A DNA stretch of 64,000 nucleotides from Imbricaverruca yamaguchii (Eukaryota; Arthropoda; Thecostraca; Neoverrucidae): positions 1-64,000 of the forward strand of contig JAOTOL010001236.1 in assembly GCA_034440575.1 (NCBI GenBank), written 5' to 3'. This document shows positions 48,726-59,600 of this stretch, piece by piece; the first letter of the stretch is position 1, and the number at the start of each line of letters is the position of its first letter. The position numbers and the translations under genes were made by a program. Below the pieces are notes generated by a model. That model did no database searches. It was not told the DNA's origin and saw only the letters and a list, made by a program, of their open reading frames with translations.

Positions 48726-50154
48726 CTGCCCGAGGGGTTTCCGTCAAGTCACCGCAAGTTCGGAAAGGGAGATTTCCGATGGGGGAGACGTGGGCTAAAT
48801 CGGGGCCCTCCAACATCGTTTGGCAACCGGTGACGTCACATGGGCTGGACAATTGGCCAGTCCCGTAGGCGCTCCAGCGAAACTTCCGTGGTTTCCACGC
48901 GACATTTCCGATCTTAAATACCATCAACATTGGACAAGATCAGATTCATTTGAAAGCTTGAAGAATCTTGTCCACGAATATGAGCCGTATTTTGTCGTAA
49001 CACTAGGACTTTTCGCTTGGGCCCACGCTGACTGCATTCATGTCGAGCGCCGCAGGAATCGCGCTGTGGCACGGGTAGGAGCAGTATGATGCGACAGGCC
49101 AACTGAAGATCTCGCCTGGGAAGGAGGGGTAGGAGCAAGTAAGAGATAACTGTTGCACCATAATTCCTCCCCACTCGGTGCAGGGGCGTAAGCAAAGGTG
49201 GTGTAAGCATGTTCCTCCAATGGCAAGGTGGTACCCCTTCAGCCAAGAAAAGGGATTCCCATATCCTCGCTTGCAAATATTGAACTTTCAAGAACATAAT
49301 GATCGTGAACATATGGCCATTATGATCACTATGTTAGAATGGCCCTTTCTGATGAGACAAGATAAGACTACCAAGTTACTTATCGCGCAACATTATGTTA
49401 ACCACAACACGGAATGTATATTCTGTTTTGGGAAACATGATTTTGGGGAGAGGGTGCCACGACTGATGGCGTCCACATGAACAGCGTGTTTTGATTCGCT
49501 ATTCATTTTACCTTCAAAGGGAACTAGAAAGTGGTAGATGTTTTATGTCCTGCAGTGTTAGCATCGCGAGTAAGGCGTGCAAGGCATTTTCATTTCTGCA
49601 CATGTGTATCATTACTGTTAGGATTTGAATACTATCTGGAATGCTACACAAGTAGACGAGCCTGAGCATAGTTTTAGCTATCATGAAGCACCTACCGCCG
49701 AGAGACAAAGACAATATCAGACTGAAACCGGACTGGATGTCAAGTTTTGTTTCAAAGATTGTTCGAACCGGACTTTTTATAAAATTGACTGCATTGCTAC
49801 TTAAAGACGAATAAGTGAAAATCCAGCAAATATTGCTAAAGTTCGGCAAACCTCGGTTCGATTTCCGCGTTAACAATTACGAATCCAGACGTATTTGAAA
49901 TCCGGTGGTGAATATCCCGCGTAAAATAACACCGCAATAGACAAACACTATTCCAAGTGGTCCACAGGGCTCCTTACTTTTAGCGGTTAACGACATGCAG
50001 ACGATTCAGACGCCCAAAAAACAAACTGATGTTCACACGCGAACTCGGCATTTCGCTCGACATCTGGAACCGTCCCACCATGACCATTACACTACAGCGA
50101 TACCACAGAAGGACACTACCTACTAGTAGGACACTACCATCATCAGCATGACCA
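48726..50154. other. No gene recognised
   Basis: Unremarkable. No exon-like block with splice sites could be defended. Confidence 0.4.
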
Positions 50155-51530
50155 ACATCGGCCGATCAGCTCTACCTGTGCTCAGTAAGGGCCGCTCAGC
50201 AGAGACGCCACCAACACCGGTCTGGTCAGCTCCCCCAGTACCCAGTAGTGGCGGTTCGAGGGAAACGCCACCAGCACTGGCCTAGTCAGCTCCCGCGGCA
50301 CTCAGTAGGAGCCGCTCGACACGTACTCCACCAGCACCATTTTGGTCAGCTCTCACGGTACTCAGCGACGTCGGCGCCACCACCAATACCCGTCAAGTCA
50401 GCTCCCACCGGAACTCGCAGAGACAGATCGGCGTGAACACCACCAACACCGGTCCGGTCAACTCCCTTCGGTACGCAGCAGAGGTCGATCGGCACGGACG
50501 CCACCAGTATCAGTCCGGTCAACTTCAACGATACTCGGCAGGGACGCCCGGCTTGGACGCAACCAATGGCGGTCTGGTCAGCTTCCTGGCACTCAGTGGG
50601 AGCCGCTCAACAGCGATACCGCCAGCAACGGTCTGGTCAGCTCCCCGGTACCCAGTAAGGGCAACTCGGCAGGAACGCCACCAGCACCGGTCCGATCAGC
50701 CTCCCTGGTACTAAGGGGGAGCCGCTCGGCTGAGATGCCACCACCACCGGTCCCGTCAGCTTTCCCGGTACTGAGTGGGAAACGCTCAGCAGAAACACCA
50801 CCGGCACCAGTCCGGTCAACTCCCACGTACCGGTATTCATCGGTGGCCGCTCGACAGGGACGCAACCAGCGCCGGTTTCATCAGCTCCCCCGGTACACAG
50901 TAAAGGTAACTCGACAGGGACGCCATCAGCGCCAGTCCGGTGATCTCCCACGGTACTTAGTAGTGTCGGCTCGACAGAAACATCACCAGCACCGGCTCGT
51001 TCAGCTTTCCGGGCATTCAGTAGGAGCTACTCGGCTCGCACGCTGCCAGCAACGTTTGTGTCAGCTCCCATGGTACTTGGCAGGGATGTCAGCACGGTCC
51101 AGTCAGCTCCCACGGTGCATAGTGCGGGCCGCATGGTTTGTACGTCACCAGCGTCGCGCGGCCAGCACCCCCACACTCAGCAGGCGTCGCTCGGCAGAGA
51201 TGCAATCAACACTGGTCCGATCAGCTTCCCCGTCACGCAGTAGGAACCGTTCGGTCCTTATGCAACTAGCATCGGTCGGCCGACTTCACCGGTGCTCAGT
51301 AGAAGTGACTCAGCAGTGACACCGCCAGTACTGGTCCGTTACTCTGACGGTATTCGGGCTCGGCGTGGACCCTACCAGAGCTTGTCCAGTCAGCTCCCGG
51401 AATACTCAGCAGGGGCCCCTCGACAAAAACGCAGCCATCACAGTTCGGCCAGCTCCAACGGTGTTAAGTAGGCTCATCAGGGACACCATCAGCACCGGTC
51501 CAGTCAGCTTCCACGGTATTCAGCAGGACA
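50155..51530. repeat. Degenerate 60-bp tandem array, ~23 copies
   Basis: The consensus is roughly gccaccagcaccggtccggt followed by cagctccc-ggtac-cagtagg-gccgctcg and so on, period 60 bp. Copies are well diverged, so this is older than the near-identical arrays elsewhere. One isolated unit reappears at about 51,690-51,755 beyond an unrelated ~155-bp stretch, implying an insertion into the array. The 20-residue translation cycle is not taken as protein. Confidence 0.9.
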
Positions 51531-51930
51531 GAGTATTGTATTATGTTGGCGGCGGGGAAAATCCTTGCAAGGATCCTAAAACGTCATTCTGTGGTAAAAG
51601 TTGCCTAAGTTCCAGATTACTGCATGCTATTTTCGTTGCCGTTCCCTAGTATTTTTTCGTTTATTTGCTAATTCCTTGCAGCAGTGGGATTCGGTAGAGG
51701 CGCCACCAGCACTTGTGCAGTCAGTTCCCCTGTGCCCGGCAGGAGGCGCTCGATAGTCCTCCAAACTTTAAGTAGAGCTTAACGTGCTTCGAGGTCAAAT
51801 GGGAGACAGGCGAGGGAAGATGAGCCTGTATCGTATCATATCGTATGTTTTCACATTGTGTCCGACGAATTCGGGTTTGAATAATAAATTGAAAATCATT
51901 GTATATATTATGGAATGCTTCTCCTTCCAT

Positions 51931-52004
51931 ATACAATGTGTTCTCCTTCATTTTCCGCTGCCCAAGCTGGGTAGCAGCGGAAAATGAAGGAGAACACATT
52001 GTAT
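51931..52004. other. 31-bp perfect inverted repeat (hairpin)
   Basis: The left arm 51,931-51,961 is perfectly complementary to 51,974-52,004, with a 12-nt spacer that itself can pair ccc with ggg. Possible identities: a small-RNA precursor, a recent snap-back duplication, or a fold-back element remnant. No flanking duplication recognised. Confidence 0.85.
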
Positions 52005-52802
52005 TTCAAACAACATTATTCCAGAATTTCAGTACGGTCGCATTAAGGGGCATCTGATGTTGAACCAAATTTCATGATGCTCCGTGATGGTGACTTCCAA
52101 TTACTGAAACTAAGTTACAAGGGCCCGGTTAACTATTCGAGTCACCAGGAAATATGCGTTGCTTTCTAGCGGATGTCAAGTTGCGTCTTGCTGTTTGATG
52201 CCGGGTGCCAGACTCATAATCATATACTTGTGGCTGTGATATCGATACCGCATACGATACGAGCATCGACACCGCACAGGGCGTCTGAGAAGATAACGTG
52301 GATGGGTATAAAGCGGTCCTCGCATGTGGTGGATGGTAGGAACCCTTCACACACGTCCTCAGTATTCACAGCAAGTTCGTATAGTTCACACACCGGCAGG
52401 GGCAGATGAAGGGAATTTGATTGTTAGGGTATTTTCTTTCTCGAGGCTCACCATTTCTCCGGACGTGGCACCATTTCCCTGGATGAGGTGCCTATTCTAC
52501 TCTGAGAGGCGCCTTCGCTTGAAAAACGCTTTGAGCGAGGAAAGGAGCAAACGCCCGCAGTTGTCCCCCCTGGTTGCGTCCGTGCGAAATCGGTCCTCGG
52601 TTATCGCATCGGTCCTCGGTATTCAGTTTCGCTATGATGGCCTGTCGTGATGCTTTTCTCCATAACTCCATAGACAGAGCATGACTAGACATGCACGACC
52701 ACTATCATTCCAATTCTGAGCCTTGTCAACTGGTGTCTTCATATGGTCCCCGATAGTCGGTGACGAGTCACAGTCCTCGCTTTGCACGCCTTACACGTAT
52801 GG
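52005..52802. other. No gene recognised
   Basis: A short decayed copy of a SINE-like or repeat element cannot be excluded. No exon-like signal. Confidence 0.35.
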
Positions 52803-52978
<176 letters not shown>

Positions 52979-53104
52979 GCGTGTGCGCGAACAACACAAC
53001 GTCGGATCCAGGGACTCGAACCGTCGATCTCAGGACAGGAATAAGGCACGGCAAAGTGGTTGGGACTGGATGCCTCGCACTCGTTTCCGGAAGAGCAGTC
53101 TCAC

Positions 53105-53257
53105 CGAGGTGTCGGCGCAGTCGGAATTCAGTGCTGGGATGGTGCTGTACGGTATCTCGCTGACCGCGGACTCTGTGCAGTGTACAGTTGTCGGAGGTCG
53201 GGTCGTGGCTCCATCCAAGGCACTCGTCAGACATAAAGCAGCGGGTGAGACACGCGC
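53105..53257 (-). CDS. PAN/apple-like exon (minus copy)
   Basis: Same 153-bp length and same donor (CTCG|GTGAGA) as 33,077-33,229. The frame reads ACLTRCFMSDECLGWSHDP then TSDNCTLH, nearly identical to the plus copy. The acceptor proposed for the plus copy (TTTCAG) is TTTCAT here (53,258-53,260), so either this copy has lost splicing or the true exon starts elsewhere. Homology to the plus copy ends just past the donor, where a B-box-like tRNA fragment (GGTTCGAGTCCC on the minus strand, near 53,005-53,025) begins. Confidence 0.45.
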
Positions 53258-53589
53258 ATGAAACGGGGCACTCGCTTGAAGCGGACACTCATGTTCCGGC
53301 GCTGACTGACCGAAGTCGAGTCGAACGTTCTCTCGCAGCTCGGAAAGCGCGACTCGTCAGACTCTCCTGAATCCAACTTTCTGCTGGCTAAATCAGTCAT
53401 CCGACGTATCATGCTGGCCCTATGGCAGGCTGTAAGACAATGTGGGGAGAGACGTTGCATTGGTGTACCATGACATCAATGCCACGCGAAATGTGCCTGG
53501 AGGAAAGAAAAACAGTTGAGTGGCATCAGAGGACTTCCACCGATTCGCACTAGCCGTACCGCCGCGCACGGCCGACGCCCGGCTCAGCT

Positions 53590-53710
53590 CAGCCAAGATA
53601 GCCAAGATAGCCAAGATAGCCAAGATAGCCAAGGTTCTCAGCCATGATAGCCAAGATAGCCAAGGTTCTCAGCCAAGATAGCCAAGGTTCTCAGCCATGA
53701 TAGCCAAGAC
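53590..53710. repeat. 10-bp array agccaagata
   Basis: Ten or so units with an interspersed aaggttctc variant. It falls inside the region paralogous to the plus-copy intron and is absent there. Confidence 0.9.
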
Positions 53711-54299
53711 AACCTTCTCAGAGAATACACAACCCAACAATTTCAATCAATTCATGTAACCAGACGACAACAGAAAACAAGGGCTGTTTATTCCCCGTCT
53801 CTGCCTGAGTTTGTAACATGGCGGAAGACGATTAATGACAGATCCGGAATGCTACGGAGAGGCATGGTCATCAAATTTCATGACAACTGATGACAGCACC
53901 GCTAATCGTGAGGCGTGCTTCCTCTCGAGTCAATGTTCTTTTTTCGTCCAAGATTCACCTCCAAGTTTCCTGATGACGTAGAAAACAAATAGTCATTCTA
54001 GCAACTTGCGGAGTACACTAGACATTTTTGGTGGCAGAATTATCACAACTGGTGCCGCGTAACGGAAGGCCGCTTTGTAGACGAGAAAGCATGCTTCCCA
54101 ACCAAAATTTGCATCGTGGCTGTGTGCTTTTCGCGAACAATTTTCAGAAATGGACACTACTTTCTTGATATTGCCCATTTGTATTCACTGTTCAGCAGCT
54201 AAAACAAACATGAGGAGGAGCACAATCTTAGCTGGTGACATTTGGCAGCACACCTCACACAGCTGCAGCACATGGTTCGATGTTCAGCAAAATACTTAC

Positions 54300-54519
54300 A
54301 AGAGTTGAGGCCTAGGGCAGTGTCGAGCACATTTGCCGGCTCTCGCATCACCCCTTGACTCTTGTGTAGAAATGGCGCCGGTACCGCCACGAACGTTGAG
54401 CGGGGGAACACCGCCGATGACGGGTCACAGGTCAGTAGCAGGGTCGCGGTAATCGAGACAAAGGTCACCAGCAGTGATAACCCTGGCCGGCACCTCCGGG
54501 CGCTGGAGCCAGGAGGCAT
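54300..54519 (-). CDS. Secreted PAN/apple-like gene, exon 1 (minus copy)
   Basis: MPPGSSARRCRPG, then the hydrophobic LSLLVTFVSITATLLLTCD signal segment and VFPRSTFVAVPAPFLHKSQG, ending at TCTT|GTAAGT. Identical in length, start and donor to 31,926-32,145, with about a dozen amino-acid differences. Conservation of the frame without indels suggests that selection acted at least for part of the time since duplication. Confidence 0.65.
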
Positions 54520-54979
54520 GATGGACCTTGAACTGTGGCAACATTAGGTCAGTGTACTAACACTCGTACCAGACACACATTGGGCACTTTTGAAAAACAA
54601 TGGAAATACCTGTAGTGTACTAAAAAGCTAACTGAGGGGCCCAAAGAGCCAGCGGCGTTTAGTGCCGAGGTGTTTGCAGAGCGAGGGTGGTTACGGAGCC
54701 AGAGGCCAAACTCAGGAGGCGTTGGAGCGCGGCACAAAACGGTGAATGGAGAGAGCACGGCCGAAATGACCCAGCACAACCATGGGTGGAGAAGTGTACT
54801 TTGTTGGGGATGTCTGCGCACCCGTGGTACCCGCTGATCGCCTCTGAACCTTAGCATAAAATCCAGTGGGAAAGCACCCCTTACAGCATGCAGAACCTGT
54901 TGAAATTAATGGCAAAACACGTCTGAAAATGCGCGCGATTATCCGCCAATGAGCGCAACCGATTTCATCCATGCAACGC

Positions 54980-55156
54980 GATATTCCGCCAATGAGCGAG
55001 CACTGCGAGGATGGGCCGGTCCAGCCACACCTGAGATAATCACCTTCCGGCCAGGGCCCAGCACACTGGGGGATCGGCGTCGGCGGCTGCAGGTTGTGCA
55101 CCCCTGCAGCCAGGGCGACACCGACAGCCAGACTGATGCCGTGCTGCCGCCGGCTT
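54980..55156 (-). promoter_or_regulatory. Upstream region of minus paralogue
   Basis: Reverse complement matches 29,985-30,040 and 31,460-31,510. The segments that became the 21-bp and 15-bp arrays in the plus copy are present here only once. Confidence 0.78.
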
Positions 55157-57408
55157 GAGCAGCGCGACCACTGTGACCCGGCCCAGTTGACCTGGCTACG
55201 GCTAGACAGCACCCTGCCGCCACTGTGACCCGGACCAGTTGACCTGGCTACGGCTAGACAACACCCTGCCGCCACTGTGACCCGGCCCAGTTGACCTGGC
55301 TACGGCTAGACAGCACCCTGCCGCCACTGTGACCCGGCCCAGTCGACCTGGCTACGGCTAGACAACACCCTGCCGCCACTGTGACCCGGCCCAGTTGACC
55401 TGGCTACGGCTAGACAACACCCTGCCGCCACTGTGACCCGGCCCAGTCGACCTGGCTACGGCTAGACAGCACCCTGCCGCCACTGTGACCCGGCCCAGTT
55501 GACCTGGCTACGGCTAGACAGCACCCTGCCGCCACTGTGACCCGGCCCAGTTGACCTGGCTACGGCTAGACAGCACCCTGCCGCCACTGTGACCCGGCCC
55601 AGTTGACCTGGCTACGGCTAGACAGCACCCTGCCGCCACTGTGACCCGGCCCAGTTGACCTGGCTACGGCTAGACAACACCCTGCCGCCACTGGACCCGC
55701 CCAGTTACCTGGCTACGGCTAGAAAACCCACTGTGACCCGGCCCAGTTGACCTGGCTACGGCTAGACAACACCCTGCCGCCACTGTGACCCGGCCCAGTT
55801 GACCTGGCTACGGCTAGACAACACCCTGCCGCCACTGTGACCCGGCCCAGTTGACCTGGCTACGGCTAGACAACACCCTGCCGCCACTGTGACCCGGCCC
55901 AGTTGACCTGGCTACGGCTAGACAGCACCCTGCCGCCACTGTGACCCGGCCCAGTTGACCTGGCTACGGCTAGACAACACCCTGCCGCCACTGTGACCCG
56001 GCCCAGTTGACCTGGCTACGGCTAGACAGCACCCTGCCGCCACTGTGACCCGGCCCAGTTGACCTGGCTACGGCTAGACAGCACCCTGCCGCCACTGTGA
56101 CCCGGCCCAGTTGACCTGGCTACGGCTAGACAGCACCCTGCCGCCACTGTGACCCGGCCCAGTTGACCTGGCTACGGCTAGACAACACCCTGCCGCCACT
56201 GTGACCCGGCCCAGTTGACCTGGCTACGGCTAGACAACACCCTGCCGCCACTGTGACCCGGCCCAGTTGACCTGGCTACGGCTAGACAACACCCTGCCGC
56301 CACTGTGACCCGGCCCAGTTGACCTGGCTACGGCTAGACAACACCCTGCCGCCACTGTGACCCGGCCCAGTTGACCTGGCTACGGCTAGACAACACCCTG
56401 CCGCCACTGTGACCCGGCCCAGTTGACCTGGCTACGGCTAGACAACACCCTGCCGCCACTGTGACCCGGCCCAGTTGACCTGGCTACGGCTAGACACATC
56501 CGCACACACCCTGCCGCCACTGTGACCCGGCCCAGTTGACCTGGCTACGGCTAGACAACACCCTGCCGCCACTGTGACCCGGCCCAGTTGACCTGGCTAC
56601 GGCTAGACAGCACCCTGCCGCCACTGTGACCCGGCCCAGTTGACCTGGCTACGGCTAGACAACACCCTGCCGCCACTGTGACCCGGCCCAGTTGACCTGG
56701 CTACGGCTAGACAGCACCCTGCCGCCACTGTGACCCGGCCCAGTTGACCTGGCTACGGCTAGACAACACCCTGCCGCCACTGTGACCCGGCCCAGTCGAC
56801 CTGGCTACGGCTAGACAGCACCCTGCCGCCACTGTGACCCGGCCCAGTTGACCTGGCTACGGCTAGACAACACCCTGCCGCCACTGTGACCCGGCCCAGT
56901 CGACCTGGCTACGGCTAGACAGCACCCTGCCGCCACTGTGACCCGGACCCAGTTGACCTGGCTACGGCTAGACAGCACCCTGCCGCCACTGTGACCCGGC
57001 CCAGTTGACCTGGCTACGGCTAGACAACACCCTGCCGCCACTGTGACCCGGCCCAGTTGACCTGGCTACGGCTAGACAGCACCCTGCCGCCACTGTGACC
57101 CGGCCCAGTTGACCTGGCTACGGCTAGACAACACCCTGCCGCCACTGTGACCCGGCCCAGTCGACCTGGCTACGGCTAGACAGCACCCTGCCGCCACTGT
57201 GACCCGGCCCAGTCGACCTGGCTACGGCTAGACAACACCCTGCCGCCACTGTGACCCGGCCCAGTTGACCTGGCTACGGCTAGACAACACCCTGCCGCCA
57301 CTGTGACCCGGCCCAGTTGACCTGGCTACGGCTAGACAGCACCCTGCCGCCACTGTGACCCGGACCAGTTGACCTGGCTACGGCTAGACAACACCCTGCC
57401 GCCACTGG
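55157..57408. repeat. 52-bp satellite, ~43 copies
   Basis: The unit is accctgccgccactgtgacc then cggcccagttgacctggcta then cggctagacagc or -caac. Copies vary mainly at two sites (agtt/agtc, cagc/caac). One unit near 55,690-55,735 has multiple small deletions and one near 56,497 a short insertion. The unit corresponds to the single segment at 29,930-29,985 in the plus paralogue. Confidence 0.97.
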
Positions 57409-57532
57409 GGGAACTGCCTGAGCGATCAAAGCTCCGAAACATGCAAAGGAGGGCCAGTTTTGAACAGGGCGTCACGTAGACGCCATTGATTTCGTATTCA
57501 CAACTGCGATTGTATCTCTTTAATTAAAGAAA

Positions 57533-57745
57533 ATTAATCCGAGTTCTTGCTACGGCGGCTTTATCAACCAGGGCTAAGCAGAGCTTGTTGTGTGAACCCT
57601 GGCCCCACCACCCAATCCACGAATTCCAGTTCATCGGCATAATTTTTACCGAAAGACTAGCGTGCCGTCAATGCACCGCCACTGCCCCCCGGAAGCGCGT
57701 CCTCTTCTTTCTCGGGCCAGCGCTCCAACCAACAGAGCTATAGGG
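57533..57745 (-). mobile_element. SINE copy, inverted
   Basis: The minus strand begins with tagctctgttggttggagcg (A-box region of a tRNA), has a shorter middle than the other copies, and shares the body ending aagaactcggattaatt with 13,711-14,034. Confidence 0.7.
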
Positions 57746-57901
57746 GCGACATTTTGATGGTCCTTAATGTATAAAGCTGCGCTTCTGCACGTATTTTACC
57801 ATTTTGATGTATGACTCTGTGGTGCAGCAGGCTATGGTGTTTTGGATACCACAACAATGTGCGATACAATACAAATGCAACACATTACACATCAGAGTAT
57901 C

Positions 57902-58095
57902 TCACCGCCTCGGTAGCCCAGTTGGTGAGAGCGCTGGCCTGTACTGGGCCCTCCTGTCCTGGCAAGACAGGCTTCGAGTCGCTTCACACGCTCGCATTTA
58001 GCCACCGGCTGGGACTGGGAGTGCCAGTTGGCAGCTGGCCCGATAAGGCCTGGGCCGAGCTACCCGGGCGACCGTGTTGGTGTATTGATGCCACG
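57902..58095 (+). mobile_element. SINE copy, 5' part
   Basis: Head with GTAGCCCAGTTGGTGAGAGC (A box) and GGCTTCGAGTC (B box), then the same body as the 13.7-kb copy up to gccacg, where the TTAA MITE begins. Confidence 0.82.
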
Positions 58096-59452
58096 TTAGC
58101 TCGCGCACGTCCGGGGGAAGATATCTCCCACCTGCGGTATTTCCTAATTGTCCCCCAAACTAATCAGGGTAGCAAGGCCAAACCTCGCATAGCTGCTCAG
58201 TGTTTTTTTTTCTGTATATCCTCATACATTTTAACTTTGGGTCATCTCAGGTCAGGTCAACAGGCTAGGCGAAGTGACCCAACTACACTCGGAGTTCTAG
58301 GTGGCATAGCTTCCACAATAATTGGGCGATTGATTTCAAACTTATAAAACGTCATGATCTCATCAGGGACCATAACATATATATCTATCTGTTTCTTCGT
58401 AGCATGGACCTGAGGTCAGGTCGCGGTCATGGCTTCCCCCATTATAGGGCTATTGTAAAATATACAAATGTTTCCTGGTTATATACAAGAAGGAGTAAAA
58501 TATAGGTAATATCGAGGCTTTAAATTTGTCAATGGTCTGGAGAGGGGATACCTTGGGGAAATGTTTGAATTTACATAAAATTATGCAATTAGAGGTCATA
58601 AATTCAAAATTAAATTAAACAAAAAAAAAAGGCTTAAGGCAAACTTTTTGACCAACAGGGTAAGTGAACACTGGAACCAGCTGCCAGAAAACATCGTCAG
58701 TAGTAGCACATTGAATATGTTTAAAAACAGCATAGAAATATTATAAGAATAGAGGGTTTTTATATTAAAGGAAGGCTGATGACAGATTGGGGCAATAGTT
58801 GCCGCTGCACTAATTTTATGTTTTTATGTCTTTTATATATTTGCTTTCGGAATGACGTCACCGCGGTTGTGGCTTGTAGTTTGAAACTATGTTCAATATT
58901 GCCGCTGAAATTTTTTTCTCACTGACCTCACCGAGGTCATCTGAGGTCACCTGAGATCACTGTCACATTTCTGCGCATTGAAACGCACTATATTGAGCTA
59001 GAAGGCTGAAATTACTGTCATTGTGCTTGCATCCCCAAGACGTGTCGATTGATACATTACATACCCTACATAGGCTACTTCATGACCTTGACCTGAGGTC
59101 ATAGTTTCGGTTGACCTGACCTTAAATCACACCGCCTATTGTCGGTCGCACATTTCAAGGACTGTCGAATAGCGTCCGCCGTTTGTTTCTATATGTTACA
59201 GGTCCTGAGATATGTGTCAATATCTGAGTCACACCTGATCTGATCGAATTTGACCTATGATCACCCAGTGACTTGAATATTGACCTGAGCGGAAAAAACG
59301 ACCAACATACTTTTGATAGAGCCTGTCACCAGCTATCCAACGCCGTTTTCCGTTTGTCGCTAGCTAGCATAGTTCTAGAGATCTTAGGGGGACAGACATC
59401 TGCCCCCCGGAGATACGAAGTTGGCGCGGACCTCCGGACGTGCGAGTGTTAA
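58096..59452. mobile_element. TTAA MITE copy 2, inserted in SINE
   Basis: Left end TTAGCTCGCGCACGTCCGG, right end CCGGACGTGCGAGTGTTAA. The sequence aligns with 305-1,313 apart from a ~350-bp insertion at about 58,485-58,836. It lies exactly at the TTAA of the SINE (cacgTTAAactttcg in the uninterrupted copy), confirming the target site; the left TTAA has since mutated to TTAG. Confidence 0.8.
58485..58836 (+). mobile_element. LINE 3' fragment nested in MITE
   Basis: Absent from MITE copy 1. One frame reads ANFLTNRVSEHWNQLPENIV then SSSTLNMFKNSIEIL, the typical C-terminus of CR1/Jockey-like ORF2, followed by a short AT-rich tail. The interrupted MITE word ttatat is present on both sides, a probable short target duplication. 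Confidence 0.75.
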
Positions 59453-59600
59453 TCTCTGGGTCAAAATTCTGCCGTTGAACCGAAATTCACTGATCGGGTG
59501 GTGGGGCCAGGGTCCACGTGACAAGCTCTGCTTAGCAATATGACTCTGATTCGTAAAGCCATCCCAGTAAGATTTGGGACCAAATTCCGATAAAAAGATA
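59453..59600 (+). mobile_element. SINE copy, 3' part
   Basis: Continues the 57,902 SINE after the MITE, with gatcgggtggtggggccagg and aagccatcccagtaag matching the body of the 13.7-kb copy. Confidence 0.78.

Noticed and set aside
50342..51319. 325-codon frame over the 60-bp array
   Set aside because: 60 bp preserves frame by arithmetic; opposite-strand and shifted frames are equally open and the copies show no protein-level constraint by eye.
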